This document shows positions 1-8,928 of a stretch of DNA of 40,674 bases, one piece after another. The stretch comes from Candidatus Tenebribacter burtonii (GTDB taxonomy: Bacteria > Cloacimonadota > Cloacimonadia > Cloacimonadales > TCS61). How positions within the stretch are numbered: position 1 is the first letter of the stretch; every line of letters starts with the position of its first letter. A program made the translations under genes and the position numbers. The notes below the pieces were generated by a model. That model did no database searches and was not told where the DNA came from. It saw only the letters and a list, made by a program, of their open reading frames with translations. The stretch covers positions 1-40,674 of the forward strand of contig JAVCCF010000026.1 of NCBI GenBank assembly GCA_030765625.1, written 5' to 3'.

Positions 1-2
1 AT

Positions 3-656
3 CATCTAGGGGAAGGAGAATTCGTTATCTACCCATACGGTGATATCAGCGAAAGAATCCCGGGAGAACCCGTAAATATTACATTCACATATCCTCTGGA
101 ATTCGCTAATGTTATCATGCATTGGAGAACAAACAGAGAAATTAATCTTAACCTTTTAGAAATGACTCCTACAGAAGCTAATGAAGATATTTATGAAACT
201 GACGTTCCAGCTCAAGGTGAAGGAACGATGGTGGAATTTGAAATAACTGCAACCGATACTAGTGGCACTGAATTCACTTTTCCCGAAGAAGATACGGGAC
301 TTCTATATTATCCTTATTATTATGATGCAGTTTCCCATATTGCAGTTTTGAACATTCCAGCCAAAGCATTCAATCCATATTCTGGTGAAAAATTCCATAT
401 TGAATTTGGTGCAGAACAGAATGATAAAGCGATCTTAAGAATATACAATGCCGAAGGGAAACTTGAAAGAACACTTTTCAATGATATTATAACCAATTTA
501 ACAGGGATCAACCAATATGATTGGGATGGCAGAGACAAGGAAAACAACCTGTTACCACTTGGACTTTATATTTGTTTCTTAGAAGTTATAGATACCGAAG
601 CAGGCAATAAAAAAACTGCCAAGGCTCCGATTGTAATCGGTGCACCACTTAAGTAA
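3..656 (+). CDS. C-terminal part of a secreted protein with FlgD-Ig-like/T9SS-type C-terminal domain (5' truncated by window)
   Basis: Frame is open from base 3 through the listed 117..656 ORF; ends LRIYNAEGKLERTLF...YDWDGRDKENNLLPLGLYICFLEV, the FlgD-Ig-like pattern seen at C-termini of T9SS cargo. Confidence 0.7.
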   Translation, partial: HLGEGEFVIYPYGDISERIPGEPVNITFTYPLEFANVIMHWRTNREINLNLLEMTPTEANEDIYETDVPAQGEGTMVEFEITATDTSGTEFTFPEEDTGLLYYPYYYDAVSHIAVLNIPAKAFNPYSGEKFHIEFGAEQNDKAILRIYNAEGKLERTLFNDIITNLTGINQYDWDGRDKENNLLPLGLYICFLEVIDTEAGNKKTAKAPIVIGAPLK

Positions 657-665
657 GGGGGGGGG
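657..665 (+). repeat. Poly-G tract (G9) between stop of upstream gene and start of PorV-like gene
   Basis: ...taaGGGGGGGGGaatgatgaga... Confidence 0.95.
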
Positions 666-666
666 A

Positions 667-1509
667 ATGATGAGAAAGATAATAATTGCATTATGTTTAG
701 TGTTGTTAACTATAAATCTATCAGCAATGTTCGATGATTATGAACCTTCCCCGCGAGCCAGAGCAATGGGTGGTGCTTTCTATTCAATTAGTAATGATGC
801 TAATGCGGTCTTCTACAATCCGGCAGGATTGGAAAGTGCGGAAAATAATATTATAATCGGATATTCGAGTTTATTCGGTAATGATTTTCAGATACTTAAT
901 ACAGTTTCCCTTTCCATACAACTTCCCCACAAATTTGGTACAGTTGGAATTGGCTTGCAGTCTATGGATGTTGATTTCCAGGAAGTGAATCTAATGAGTG
1001 AGAAAATTTATGCTTTATCACACTCATTTAATATCCTCAACGATATACATTCGAATCTGGATATCGGCTATACACTTAATATGTACCATCTTTCGATTGA
1101 TGGCTTCGGTGAACAACCAGCTTTTGGTATAAACCTTGGAGCTCTTGCTAATGTGCATCAGCGTACTCAGATCGGATTTACAATCACAAATTTGAATAAT
1201 CCTTCTGTTGGTGAAGATAATGCCCACGATTTACCGCAGAAGATGGCAATGGGAATCTCTTACCATCCCTATACAGATGTGATCACCTCTTTAGAACTTA
1301 AGAAAACCATGAATGCCAAAACAGAAATTCATGCCGGTACTGAAGTAAAAATTATTGAAATGCTAACTATCCGTTGTGGAGTCCGCAGTGAACCGACCAG
1401 TTACTCGATGGGTGCCAGTTTTAACATGTACAACATTATAATTGATTATGGATTCAACACACACACAATTGATGCAACTCATCATTTCAGTATTGGATAT
1501 AAATTTTAA
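667..1509 (+). CDS. PorV/PorQ-type (UPF0164) outer membrane beta-barrel protein
   Basis: Signal peptide MMRKIIIALCLVLLTINLSA, then PSPRARAMGGAFYSISNDANAVFYNPAGLES typical of the family; start taken at 667/670 rather than 640, which overlaps the upstream gene. Confidence 0.75.
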   Translation: MMRKIIIALCLVLLTINLSAMFDDYEPSPRARAMGGAFYSISNDANAVFYNPAGLESAENNIIIGYSSLFGNDFQILNTVSLSIQLPHKFGTVGIGLQSMDVDFQEVNLMSEKIYALSHSFNILNDIHSNLDIGYTLNMYHLSIDGFGEQPAFGINLGALANVHQRTQIGFTITNLNNPSVGEDNAHDLPQKMAMGISYHPYTDVITSLELKKTMNAKTEIHAGTEVKIIEMLTIRCGVRSEPTSYSMGASFNMYNIIIDYGFNTHTIDATHHFSIGYKF

Positions 1510-1531
1510 GAAGAAGTCATTATAATAAAAG

Positions 1532-1563
1532 AGCCATCTGACATTTTGCCAGATGGCTTTTTT
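1532..1563 (+). terminator. Rho-independent terminator
   Basis: Perfect 9-bp stem agccatctg/cagatggct followed by TTTTTT. Confidence 0.9.
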
Positions 1564-1714
1564 GATTCTAATTATAGTTACCAAGTTCAAGTTTAGTAAC
1601 TAATTCATTTTTGTTAATAAGTTATTCATCAACACAATTGCTTAAGCAATTTAGCAATTACCGGATGCTAAAAAGTACTGAAGCATCAGTCCCGAGTGAC
1701 AATAAAATTTTTGA

Positions 1715-2089
1715 CTATTCTTCTTCTTTTTCCTTCTCTTCTTTTTCCGGATAGACCAGCACATGAATTTTGGTTGCACGAACTACAACTTTCGAGTGAC
1801 CCTTGCCTTCCTTATCTTTCCACTGATTTCCTTTTAGGACTCCTTCAACAATTACAGGAATACCCTTTTTATAATAGGCATCTCTTTCAGCAAGAGCACC
1901 CCATACTTCCACATCAATGAAAGAGACTTTCTCCTGCCATTTTCCATTTTTAGCTTTGTAACGTTGATTGTGTGCTACCGTAATGGTTGTTACGGGCGTA
2001 TCAGCATCACCTACATGATTGATCTCGGCATCACGCACAATATTGCCTGATATGGAAACTGAATTAATACTCGGTGTTCTAAAGCTCAT
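1715..2089 (-). CDS. ssb: Single-stranded DNA-binding protein
   Basis: SVSISGNIVRDAEINHV...VTTITVAHNQRYKAKNGKWQEKVSFIDVEVWGALAE...GVLKGNQW; acidic tail. Confidence 0.92.
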   Translation of the reverse strand: MSFRTPSINSVSISGNIVRDAEINHVGDADTPVTTITVAHNQRYKAKNGKWQEKVSFIDVEVWGALAERDAYYKKGIPVIVEGVLKGNQWKDKEGKGHSKVVVRATKIHVLVYPEKEEKEKEEE

Positions 2090-2300
2090 AATTCCTCCTT
2101 TTTAATTTTTAATAGTAAAATGCCTAGTCGTTATTCTGACTTGATATTTTTTAACATTTCTATTCAATATAGAACAATATATTAATCATATTTATTCAAA
2201 AGATTTTCTTCAGAAGAAATAATTGGAATTTGCATTAACTTAATAACTAAAATAATTGTATGATAATAACCTGTCAATTTTTTTATCATAATGAAGAAAT

Positions 2301-2331
2301 AAAAAAGCCGGTGAATTAATTTTCTCCGGCT
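2301..2331 (-). terminator. Probable rho-independent terminator for the minus-strand epimerase gene
   Basis: agccgg/ccggct stem with A6 on + strand (T6 on - strand), downstream of the gene ending at 2491. Confidence 0.55.
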
Positions 2332-2490
2332 GATAATATATTCTGCTCTAATTTTTTAATCTATTCTTCCTTAAAAGAACTATGTACATGATACGTTAAA
2401 AGGACTATAGATTGAGAGTAAAATGCAAGATTTAACCAACTTCCTCCAAATACCACCTGCTACGCAATTGCAGGTTAGATAACTATATTT

Positions 2491-3441
2491 TTAATTTTTC
2501 ATTAGCCAAACTATAAATTTATCAACACCTGTTTTGAATTTGGTTTTTGGATTATATCCAAGCAATCTATTAGCTTTGGAAATATCGGCAAACGTTTGAT
2601 CTACATCACCAGATTGTAATTTTAGAATTTCTTTCTGTGCAGTTTTTCCTAAAGCATTCTCGATTATCTTTATCATCCGGGAAAGTGAAATTGTTTTCGC
2701 TTCTCCTAGATTAAATATCTCATAACAGTAGTTTTCGTTCACAAAATCTACCGATCTTAAGATGCCGTCAATAATATCATCAATATAAGTATAATCTCTT
2801 TTGGTAGAGCCATTGCCGAAAACCGGGATCACTTCATCAGCTATAATTTTCCGGGCAAATTTATGAATAGCCAGATCCGGCCTTTGTCTTGGTCCGTAAA
2901 CTGTAAAGAACCTCAAAATCACCATTGAAATATTTTCCAGATGATGATAGGTATGACAGATGAGTTCTCCAGCTTTTTTTGTAGCAGCATATGGAGAAAT
3001 AGGAAAATCCACAGAATCAGTTTCAGTAAATGGAACCTTCTTATTATTCCCATAAACAGAAGAAGAAGAAGCAAAGATGAATTTATTAATACCGTGTTTC
3101 TTACACTGCTCCAGCATATTGACAGTTCCATTGATATTAACCTCGGTGTAAAGAACTGGATCAATAATAGAGGGACGTACTCCAGCCATAGCAGCCAGAT
3201 GGATGACAAGATCAAATTTGTGATGACTGAAAATGTCTTCCAGTTCATCCTTACTGCGAATATCTGCTTTTATAATTTGAAAGTTATCGAAATGTGCCAG
3301 TTCTTTTAAGTTGTTCCTTTTAATTTTTATGTCATAATAATCACAAAAATTATCGAGTCCAACGACATCATGTTTTTTTACTAACGCTTCACACAAATGT
3401 GACCCAATGAACCCTGCAGCACCTGTTATTAGTATTTTCAT
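2491..3441 (-). CDS. NAD-dependent epimerase, UDP-glucuronate 4-epimerase-like
   Basis: MKILITGAAGFIGSHLCEAL Rossmann motif, YxxxK (YAATKKAGE), LRFFTVYGPRQRPDLAIHKF. Confidence 0.88.
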   Translation of the reverse strand: MKILITGAAGFIGSHLCEALVKKHDVVGLDNFCDYYDIKIKRNNLKELAHFDNFQIIKADIRSKDELEDIFSHHKFDLVIHLAAMAGVRPSIIDPVLYTEVNINGTVNMLEQCKKHGINKFIFASSSSVYGNNKKVPFTETDSVDFPISPYAATKKAGELICHTYHHLENISMVILRFFTVYGPRQRPDLAIHKFARKIIADEVIPVFGNGSTKRDYTYIDDIIDGILRSVDFVNENYCYEIFNLGEAKTISLSRMIKIIENALGKTAQKEILKLQSGDVDQTFADISKANRLLGYNPKTKFKTGVDKFIVWLMKN

Positions 3442-3548
3442 TATAGTATATCCTTTTTTATATTTTATTAGTTAAGTATTGTTTTTCTTGTACAGTGGAA
3501 TAAGAATTTTCATAATTTGTTTTCCTTTATAATTATTACTTAATCTAC

Positions 3549-3700
3549 CGTCACTCTGAGGAGTATCCTTGCTGTTTCTCTTAACGAAGAGTTGAAGGAA
3601 AGACTGTGTGATTGTTTTATTAAAGCATATCCTTCCTTAAGAGAACAACGCAAAAGATTCGTCCAGCCTTCGCCAGCTTCGGCTTGGCAAGCAGGATGAA
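3549..3700. repeat. Dispersed palindromic intergenic repeat, family A
   Basis: cgtcactctgaggagtatccttgctgtttctcttaacgaagagt ... atccttccttaagagaacaacg ... gcaggatga; same modules at 8.5-8.9, 30.15, 31.1 kb. Confidence 0.75.
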
Positions 3701-3862
3701 GATAGATTATTTTCCCCATCTCACTATAAGATATGCCTAAAAAAGAATATTGACATATTTTATAGCCTTCTTATTAACTGAGTAGAGTTAATTAATAAGA
3801 TGAAAATGTGTTCCAAATATTTTTTTTATTTACCCAGTAATTTCATTTTAAAGGAGGCTAAG

Positions 3863-4609
3863 ATGAAAAGAACTTTAATACTCATCCTACTCATTATTGT
3901 TACTTTTTCGGTAAATTCCTTTGCCCAGCAGATTAAGGTCAAAAAGGAAAAGGAATCCGTTACGGAAGAAGAGAAAATTAAAGAGGAAGATAAAAAGATC
4001 GAACAGCAGGAAAAGCGGGAAATCCAGAAAAAAGAAGAGAAAAAAAATACCCAGAAAAAAATGACACAAGCAAAAACTAAAAAAAGACCACGCAATATTT
4101 CTACTTTCAGTAAAAACAAACAAACTCAGCCTAAAACTACCAAAATCAACAAAATCAAATTACAGAAAATAAAGAAAACCAAACATAAACCATATGCTAA
4201 AAAAAAATTCACTCAAAATGTTTTCTACAACAAACCTATTATGTATCATTATTCCATTCCTCCACGATTCATTTACCGCGGTATCTGGATCCGTTATTAT
4301 TTCGTTTACGATAACGGCTTTTACTTCTTCAATGGTTATCCCTACTTTGTTTATCATAACTACATACACCGTTACAGCTATACCGATCCCGGTTCTTATG
4401 ATCTGGTGGACAGTGTTACTGACAAAGTGTATGCAACCTTTTACGGATTCAGCCTGAAGCAGAGTTATGACCGTTCTGCTGATTTGCGTGATCGCTTAAA
4501 TAGTGAAGAAGGATTTTACAGATATTTTTGTGCAGAAAGATTTGAGTATGATACGAACTACAAATATGACTGGGATCCTGATGACTATTCCGACTGGTAC
4601 TGGGATTAA
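3863..4609 (+). CDS. Uncharacterised exported protein with Lys/Glu-rich linker and Tyr-rich C-terminal domain
   Basis: Strong SD aaaggagg before ATG at 3863; signal peptide MKRTLILILLIIVTFSVNSFAQQ. Confidence 0.75.
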   Translation: MKRTLILILLIIVTFSVNSFAQQIKVKKEKESVTEEEKIKEEDKKIEQQEKREIQKKEEKKNTQKKMTQAKTKKRPRNISTFSKNKQTQPKTTKINKIKLQKIKKTKHKPYAKKKFTQNVFYNKPIMYHYSIPPRFIYRGIWIRYYFVYDNGFYFFNGYPYFVYHNYIHRYSYTDPGSYDLVDSVTDKVYATFYGFSLKQSYDRSADLRDRLNSEEGFYRYFCAERFEYDTNYKYDWDPDDYSDWYWD

Positions 4610-4752
4610 TTAAATAATAAGTAGTATAGAGTAAGGAGTATGTAGTAGGTAGAAAATAAATTTAGCTATTGTAGCAAAATTTCTCGGGATTATTAATCCG
4701 ACTTAGTGACTCGGTGAAGTGGAGACTTGGCGATAATGTGATGTTGTAATCA

Positions 4753-5124
4753 TTATAATGTCCATTTTCCAGGTTGATTTATCATATTTACAATCATCGC
4801 AATAATATGGTCATATTTATTAAAAAGCATATCATGAATTTCTTTATCAATATATTTACACGAAAGTGAAAAATCAAGCCAGACCTGAGTCTCAGCGGCT
4901 TCACCTTCAGAATCAGAGAGTTTTGAGATAAAAGCTTTTTCATATCTTCTTTTTCTAAAAGCTTCAGATATATTAGCAGCAACAGAACGGGAGCTTCTAC
5001 GCATTTGATCAACTAAGGAATATCGTTCTTCTCTTGGAAATGATTTTGTAATTTCAAGTATTTCCATCGCTGCTTCAAATGCTAATTGATAAACTTTCAA
5101 GTCTTTATGTGTTTTTATCTTCAT
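4753..5124 (-). CDS. Four-helix bundle protein (23S rRNA intervening-sequence protein family)
   Basis: FPREERYSLVDQMRRSSRSVAANISEAFRKRRYEKAFISKLSDSEGEAAETQVWLDF. Confidence 0.9.
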   Translation of the reverse strand: MKIKTHKDLKVYQLAFEAAMEILEITKSFPREERYSLVDQMRRSSRSVAANISEAFRKRRYEKAFISKLSDSEGEAAETQVWLDFSLSCKYIDKEIHDMLFNKYDHIIAMIVNMINQPGKWTL

Positions 5125-5218
5125 ATTCTCTTTTTCGCCTTATCTCACAGTCTATTATTCTTCCTGCATCCCTTTCAACATAATCACCCTATTGCCCTTT
5201 CGCAAACCGCTCAGTCGT

Positions 5219-6541
5219 TCATTTCCGTCCTATTCCGTAGTAAATAAAGCCTTTTTCTCTCAATTCTTTGGGATTATATTGATTACGCCCATCAAAGATA
5301 ACTGGGTTTTTCAGGAGATTTTTCATCTTATCAAAATCTGGATCACGAAACAGATTCCATTCTGTTATAAGCAATAAAGCATCTGCATTTCTAAGAGCAT
5401 CATAATTTCCATCTGTATATTTTATTTTGGGATTTTTACCAAAAATACGATTTGCTTCATCTATTGCAACTGGATCATAAGCTTGTACAACAGCTCCAGC
5501 TTCTATAAGACCATTAATGATTGTAATAGCTGGAGCTTCCCGCATATCATCAGTTTTTGGTTTGAAAGCAAGACCCCAGATAGCAAAAGTGAATTTTGAA
5601 AGATCTTCACCAAAATGCTTTTTTACTTTATGCACAAGCACGCTCTTCTGATCCTCATTCACATCTTCTACAGCCTGCAAAACTCTCGTCTTAATTCCAA
5701 TTCCCTCTGCCATCTTGATGAGTGCTTTCACATCTTTCGGGAAGCAACTGCCACCGTAACCTACACCAGGATAAATAAATTTATATCCAATCCGTGAATC
5801 TGATCCGATCCCGCTACGTACTTCGTTAATATCGGCTCCTATAAGTTCACAAAGATTTGCAATATCATTCATAAAAGAAATCTTGGTCGCCAGCATAGCA
5901 TTAGCTGTATATTTGGTCATTTCAGCCGAGCGAACAGACATGATGATAAGCTTTTCATGACTACGGGCAAATGGTGTATATAATTCACGCATAAGTTCTG
6001 CACACTCTTCCGAATCTGTTCCTACAACAATCCTGTCAGGCTTCATTGAATCATTGATGGCATCTCCCTCTTTTAAGAACTCAGGATTGGATACAACATC
6101 AAATTTATGATCTACTCCACGTTCGCCCAGAACTTTCTGAACTACAGCTGCTACTTTTTCGGCTGTTCCGACCGGAACTGTTGATTTATCAATGATCACC
6201 TTATAGCCATTCATATATTGAGCAATATCTTTAGCAACCGCCAGAACATACTGAAGATCTGCCGAACCGTCTTCACCCGGTGGAGTTCCAACCGCTATGA
6301 AACAGATATCACTCTTTTCTACAGCATCTTTAATATCGGTAGTAAATGATAATCTCCCACCTTGTTTATTGCGGTGAACCATCTCTTCGAGTCCGGGTTC
6401 CCAGATTGGGATATTCCCATTATTTAACCCATTGATCTTGTTTTTGTCGTTATCCACACAGATAACAGCGTTACCCATTTCGGCGAAACAGGTACCGCTG
6501 ACTAGACCGACGTAACCTGTTCCTATTATTGCTAATTTCAT
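5219..6541 (-). CDS. ugd: UDP-glucose 6-dehydrogenase
   Basis: [40 protein letters not shown] catalytic Cys motif. Confidence 0.93.
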   Translation of the reverse strand: MKLAIIGTGYVGLVSGTCFAEMGNAVICVDNDKNKINGLNNGNIPIWEPGLEEMVHRNKQGGRLSFTTDIKDAVEKSDICFIAVGTPPGEDGSADLQYVLAVAKDIAQYMNGYKVIIDKSTVPVGTAEKVAAVVQKVLGERGVDHKFDVVSNPEFLKEGDAINDSMKPDRIVVGTDSEECAELMRELYTPFARSHEKLIIMSVRSAEMTKYTANAMLATKISFMNDIANLCELIGADINEVRSGIGSDSRIGYKFIYPGVGYGGSCFPKDVKALIKMAEGIGIKTRVLQAVEDVNEDQKSVLVHKVKKHFGEDLSKFTFAIWGLAFKPKTDDMREAPAITIINGLIEAGAVVQAYDPVAIDEANRIFGKNPKIKYTDGNYDALRNADALLLITEWNLFRDPDFDKMKNLLKNPVIFDGRNQYNPKELREKGFIYYGIGRK

Positions 6542-6699
6542 TTTATACCTCTAATGATTATTGGTTTAATTTAATTTCTAGAATGTTCTTAACTCCAATC
6601 TCACGTTGTTCTTGTGAAGTCAAGTCCAGGACATCTTTTCTCCTTTTCGCATCATCTCCCAGTCGTATTGTCGCAAACCACCTAATACCCGCTTTCTTC

Positions 6700-8238
6700 C
6701 TACAAATTATCAATATGACCCTTACCTACACCTTTCACCTTGCAGCCAAGTTCTTTATATTGTTTTATTCTTTCATCGCTCAAGAAATTCGAGCAGTCGA
6801 TTATAAGTGGTTTAGTCCCACATTTCGCTACAAGATCTGTAGGTTTTATATTTTTATAATCAGAATGTCCGACTGCCATTATAACAACTTCTGCACCATT
6901 CAAAACTAACCCAAGATCATTATGTACTTCTTCAGTTTCCAATTCTGCCCAAAATTCCACATATGTATCATGACAAATTACTTCAGCCCAATTTTCTCTG
7001 AGTAACCGCACAAGAGTGAAAGAAGGCGAGTGTCTTGTGTCACCGACATCTTCCAAATAGGAAACACCCAATACCGTTACTTTTACATCACGTAATTCAG
7101 GGATTTCTTCTTTGATAATATCTACTGTATGGGTGGGCATTGTATCATTAACATTCACAGAATTCACGGCGATCGAGAGTGTGTCATCAATTTCAAATAC
7201 ATCTTTCATAGACCAATTTGCCAACACTGGATCTTTGGTTAAACAATACCCTCCCACTCCCAGGCTGGGTCGAAGCAGATTATCATGAGTTCCTTTACGT
7301 TTGCGAATGGCATCACGAACTTTAAAAATATCAACTCCAGCTTTTTCTGCAAATCTTGCCCACTCTAAAGTTAAGGCAATATTAGTAGCACGGTAGGAAT
7401 TTTCCATCACCTTTGCCATCTCGGAAGCATTTGTATTATCCAATTCAGTTAGAGGAAAATTTTCTACATTTAATACACTACTCAAAAATTCACGAGCCAG
7501 TTTTTTACTCTCTTCATTAACTCCAGAGAATACTCGCCAAAAATCACGAATTGAACTCACATATTTTGCACCGGGCATAACTCGTTCATAAGAATGAGCA
7601 ACAAGTGCAGGATTATTATTAATATCAATTCCACGTTTTACAAATTCTTCTTCAATTATCGGTTTAACTATTTTTTCGCATGTTCCAGGAGGAACAGTTG
7701 TCTCTACCAAAACAAGGCATTCTGGTTTGATATGCTGCCCTAAAGTGCGCATTCCATCTCTAAAATGTGTTATGTCACAATAACCTTTTTCAGCTTCACC
7801 AAAAGCCGGTTTTGTAGCATCCAATTGGATATCAACCACAACCACATCTGCAACTTCATAAGCAATGTCGTGCCAAGTCGCTCTAAAATTCTTCTTCTGA
7901 TTTACACATCTTTCAAATAGTTCAGGCACTTCTTTATCTGATGAACTCACTGGTGGAATCCCAGTATTGATAACTGGTACTTTCCAGAAGGAACGTTTAG
8001 AAGATCTTTGATGACCATGAACATAATAGATAGGTTCACCATTTTCATCCACTGCATCAGCAATAACAACTGCCATTACGCAGCCCACAAAACCCAAGCC
8101 CTGTACGGTTACTATTTTGCGTCCAAGTTTTCTTTGCTCTTCAGTTATTCTGAGAATTTCTTCTCGTTCAATTCTACTCTGTTCTTCACTTGGAAGATTA
8201 TATTCTGTTCCATCTGGTGATAGTGACAAATTATGCAT
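6700..8238 (-). CDS. Nucleotide-sugar dehydrogenase (UDP-ManNAcA/UDP-GlcNAcA dehydrogenase superfamily) with N-terminal extension
   Basis: VTVQGLGFVGCVMAVVIADA, LVETTVPPGT, SLGVGGYCLTKDP. Confidence 0.88.
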   Translation of the reverse strand: MHNLSLSPDGTEYNLPSEEQSRIEREEILRITEEQRKLGRKIVTVQGLGFVGCVMAVVIADAVDENGEPIYYVHGHQRSSKRSFWKVPVINTGIPPVSSSDKEVPELFERCVNQKKNFRATWHDIAYEVADVVVVDIQLDATKPAFGEAEKGYCDITHFRDGMRTLGQHIKPECLVLVETTVPPGTCEKIVKPIIEEEFVKRGIDINNNPALVAHSYERVMPGAKYVSSIRDFWRVFSGVNEESKKLAREFLSSVLNVENFPLTELDNTNASEMAKVMENSYRATNIALTLEWARFAEKAGVDIFKVRDAIRKRKGTHDNLLRPSLGVGGYCLTKDPVLANWSMKDVFEIDDTLSIAVNSVNVNDTMPTHTVDIIKEEIPELRDVKVTVLGVSYLEDVGDTRHSPSFTLVRLLRENWAEVICHDTYVEFWAELETEEVHNDLGLVLNGAEVVIMAVGHSDYKNIKPTDLVAKCGTKPLIIDCSNFLSDERIKQYKELGCKVKGVGKGHIDNL

Positions 8239-8472
8239 GTGTTTGCTCCTATTTTATTATTATTTGAATTATTTATTTAGAATTATTAGAAATATTGATT
8301 ATAAAGCATTAAATCATTCTTCTTTCGCAAAAGTATGCAGTAAGCAAAAAAAAGTATGTAGAAAAAGAGAATAATATTTTTTATTTATTCTCTATCCTTC
8401 GATACTTTCCTGCAGTTGCCGGAAAACTCTGGATGACAATAACTGATTATTTCTGAACGAAGGTAAGGCAGG

Positions 8473-8583
8473 CAGGATGACGATATATTAATCCTCAAAT
8501 AAACACTTTACCAGGATGACGTATGTTTTCCGTCACTCTGAGGGATCTTCTTGCTGTTACTCTTAACGAAGAGTCAGGAACTT
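8473..8583. repeat. Long direct repeat, copy 1
   Basis: 111 bp read as identical to 8787-8897 (offset 314). Confidence 0.93.
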
Positions 8584-8674
8584 TATAATATACTTTGTCT
8601 ATCCTTCCTATGGAGAACAACGTGCAAGACTCGTCAGGATGACGAATGTGGATGGAGAGCAACGTGCAAGGTTT

Positions 8675-8754
8675 GTCCAGTCTACAATAAATCGGCTTTG
8701 CGAAGCAAAACGATTCTTCTTTTACTAAGCTTCGACGAGGCAGGCAGGATGACG
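8675..8754. repeat. Dispersed repeat family D, copy 1
   Basis: gtccagtctacaataaatcggctttgcgaagcaaaacgatt...caggatgacg; second copy at 31867-31946, same length, about 90% identical by eye. Confidence 0.88.
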
Positions 8755-8786
8755 TGTGTGGATGGAGAACAACGTGCAAGACTCGT

Positions 8787-8897
8787 CAGGATGACGATAT
8801 ATTAATCCTCAAATAAACACTTTACCAGGATGACGTATGTTTTCCGTCACTCTGAGGGATCTTCTTGCTGTTACTCTTAACGAAGAGTCAGGAACTT
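8787..8897. repeat. Long direct repeat, copy 2
   Basis: 111 bp read as identical to 8473-8583. Confidence 0.93.
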
Positions 8898-8928
8898 CTT
8901 GATTTCTTTCACTTCTCCGAAAACTCTC

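Noticed and set aside
3826-4123. Minus-strand hydrophobic ORFs (97 aa, 78 aa) opposite the Lys-rich exported protein
   Set aside because: Phe/Leu-rich translations are the complement of AAA/GAA codons in the real plus-strand gene, which has a strong SD and signal peptide.
8495-8805. Overlapping ORFs 8495..8779 (-) and 8551..8805 (+)
   Set aside because: Both are translations of the repeat cluster (FCFAKPIYCRL also appears in the repeat-derived ORF 31876..32190).
8398-8897. Repeat cluster considered as a CRISPR array
   Set aside because: Repeat units are long, variable and irregularly spaced, contain palindromic MITE-like modules found elsewhere in the window, and no cas genes are nearby.
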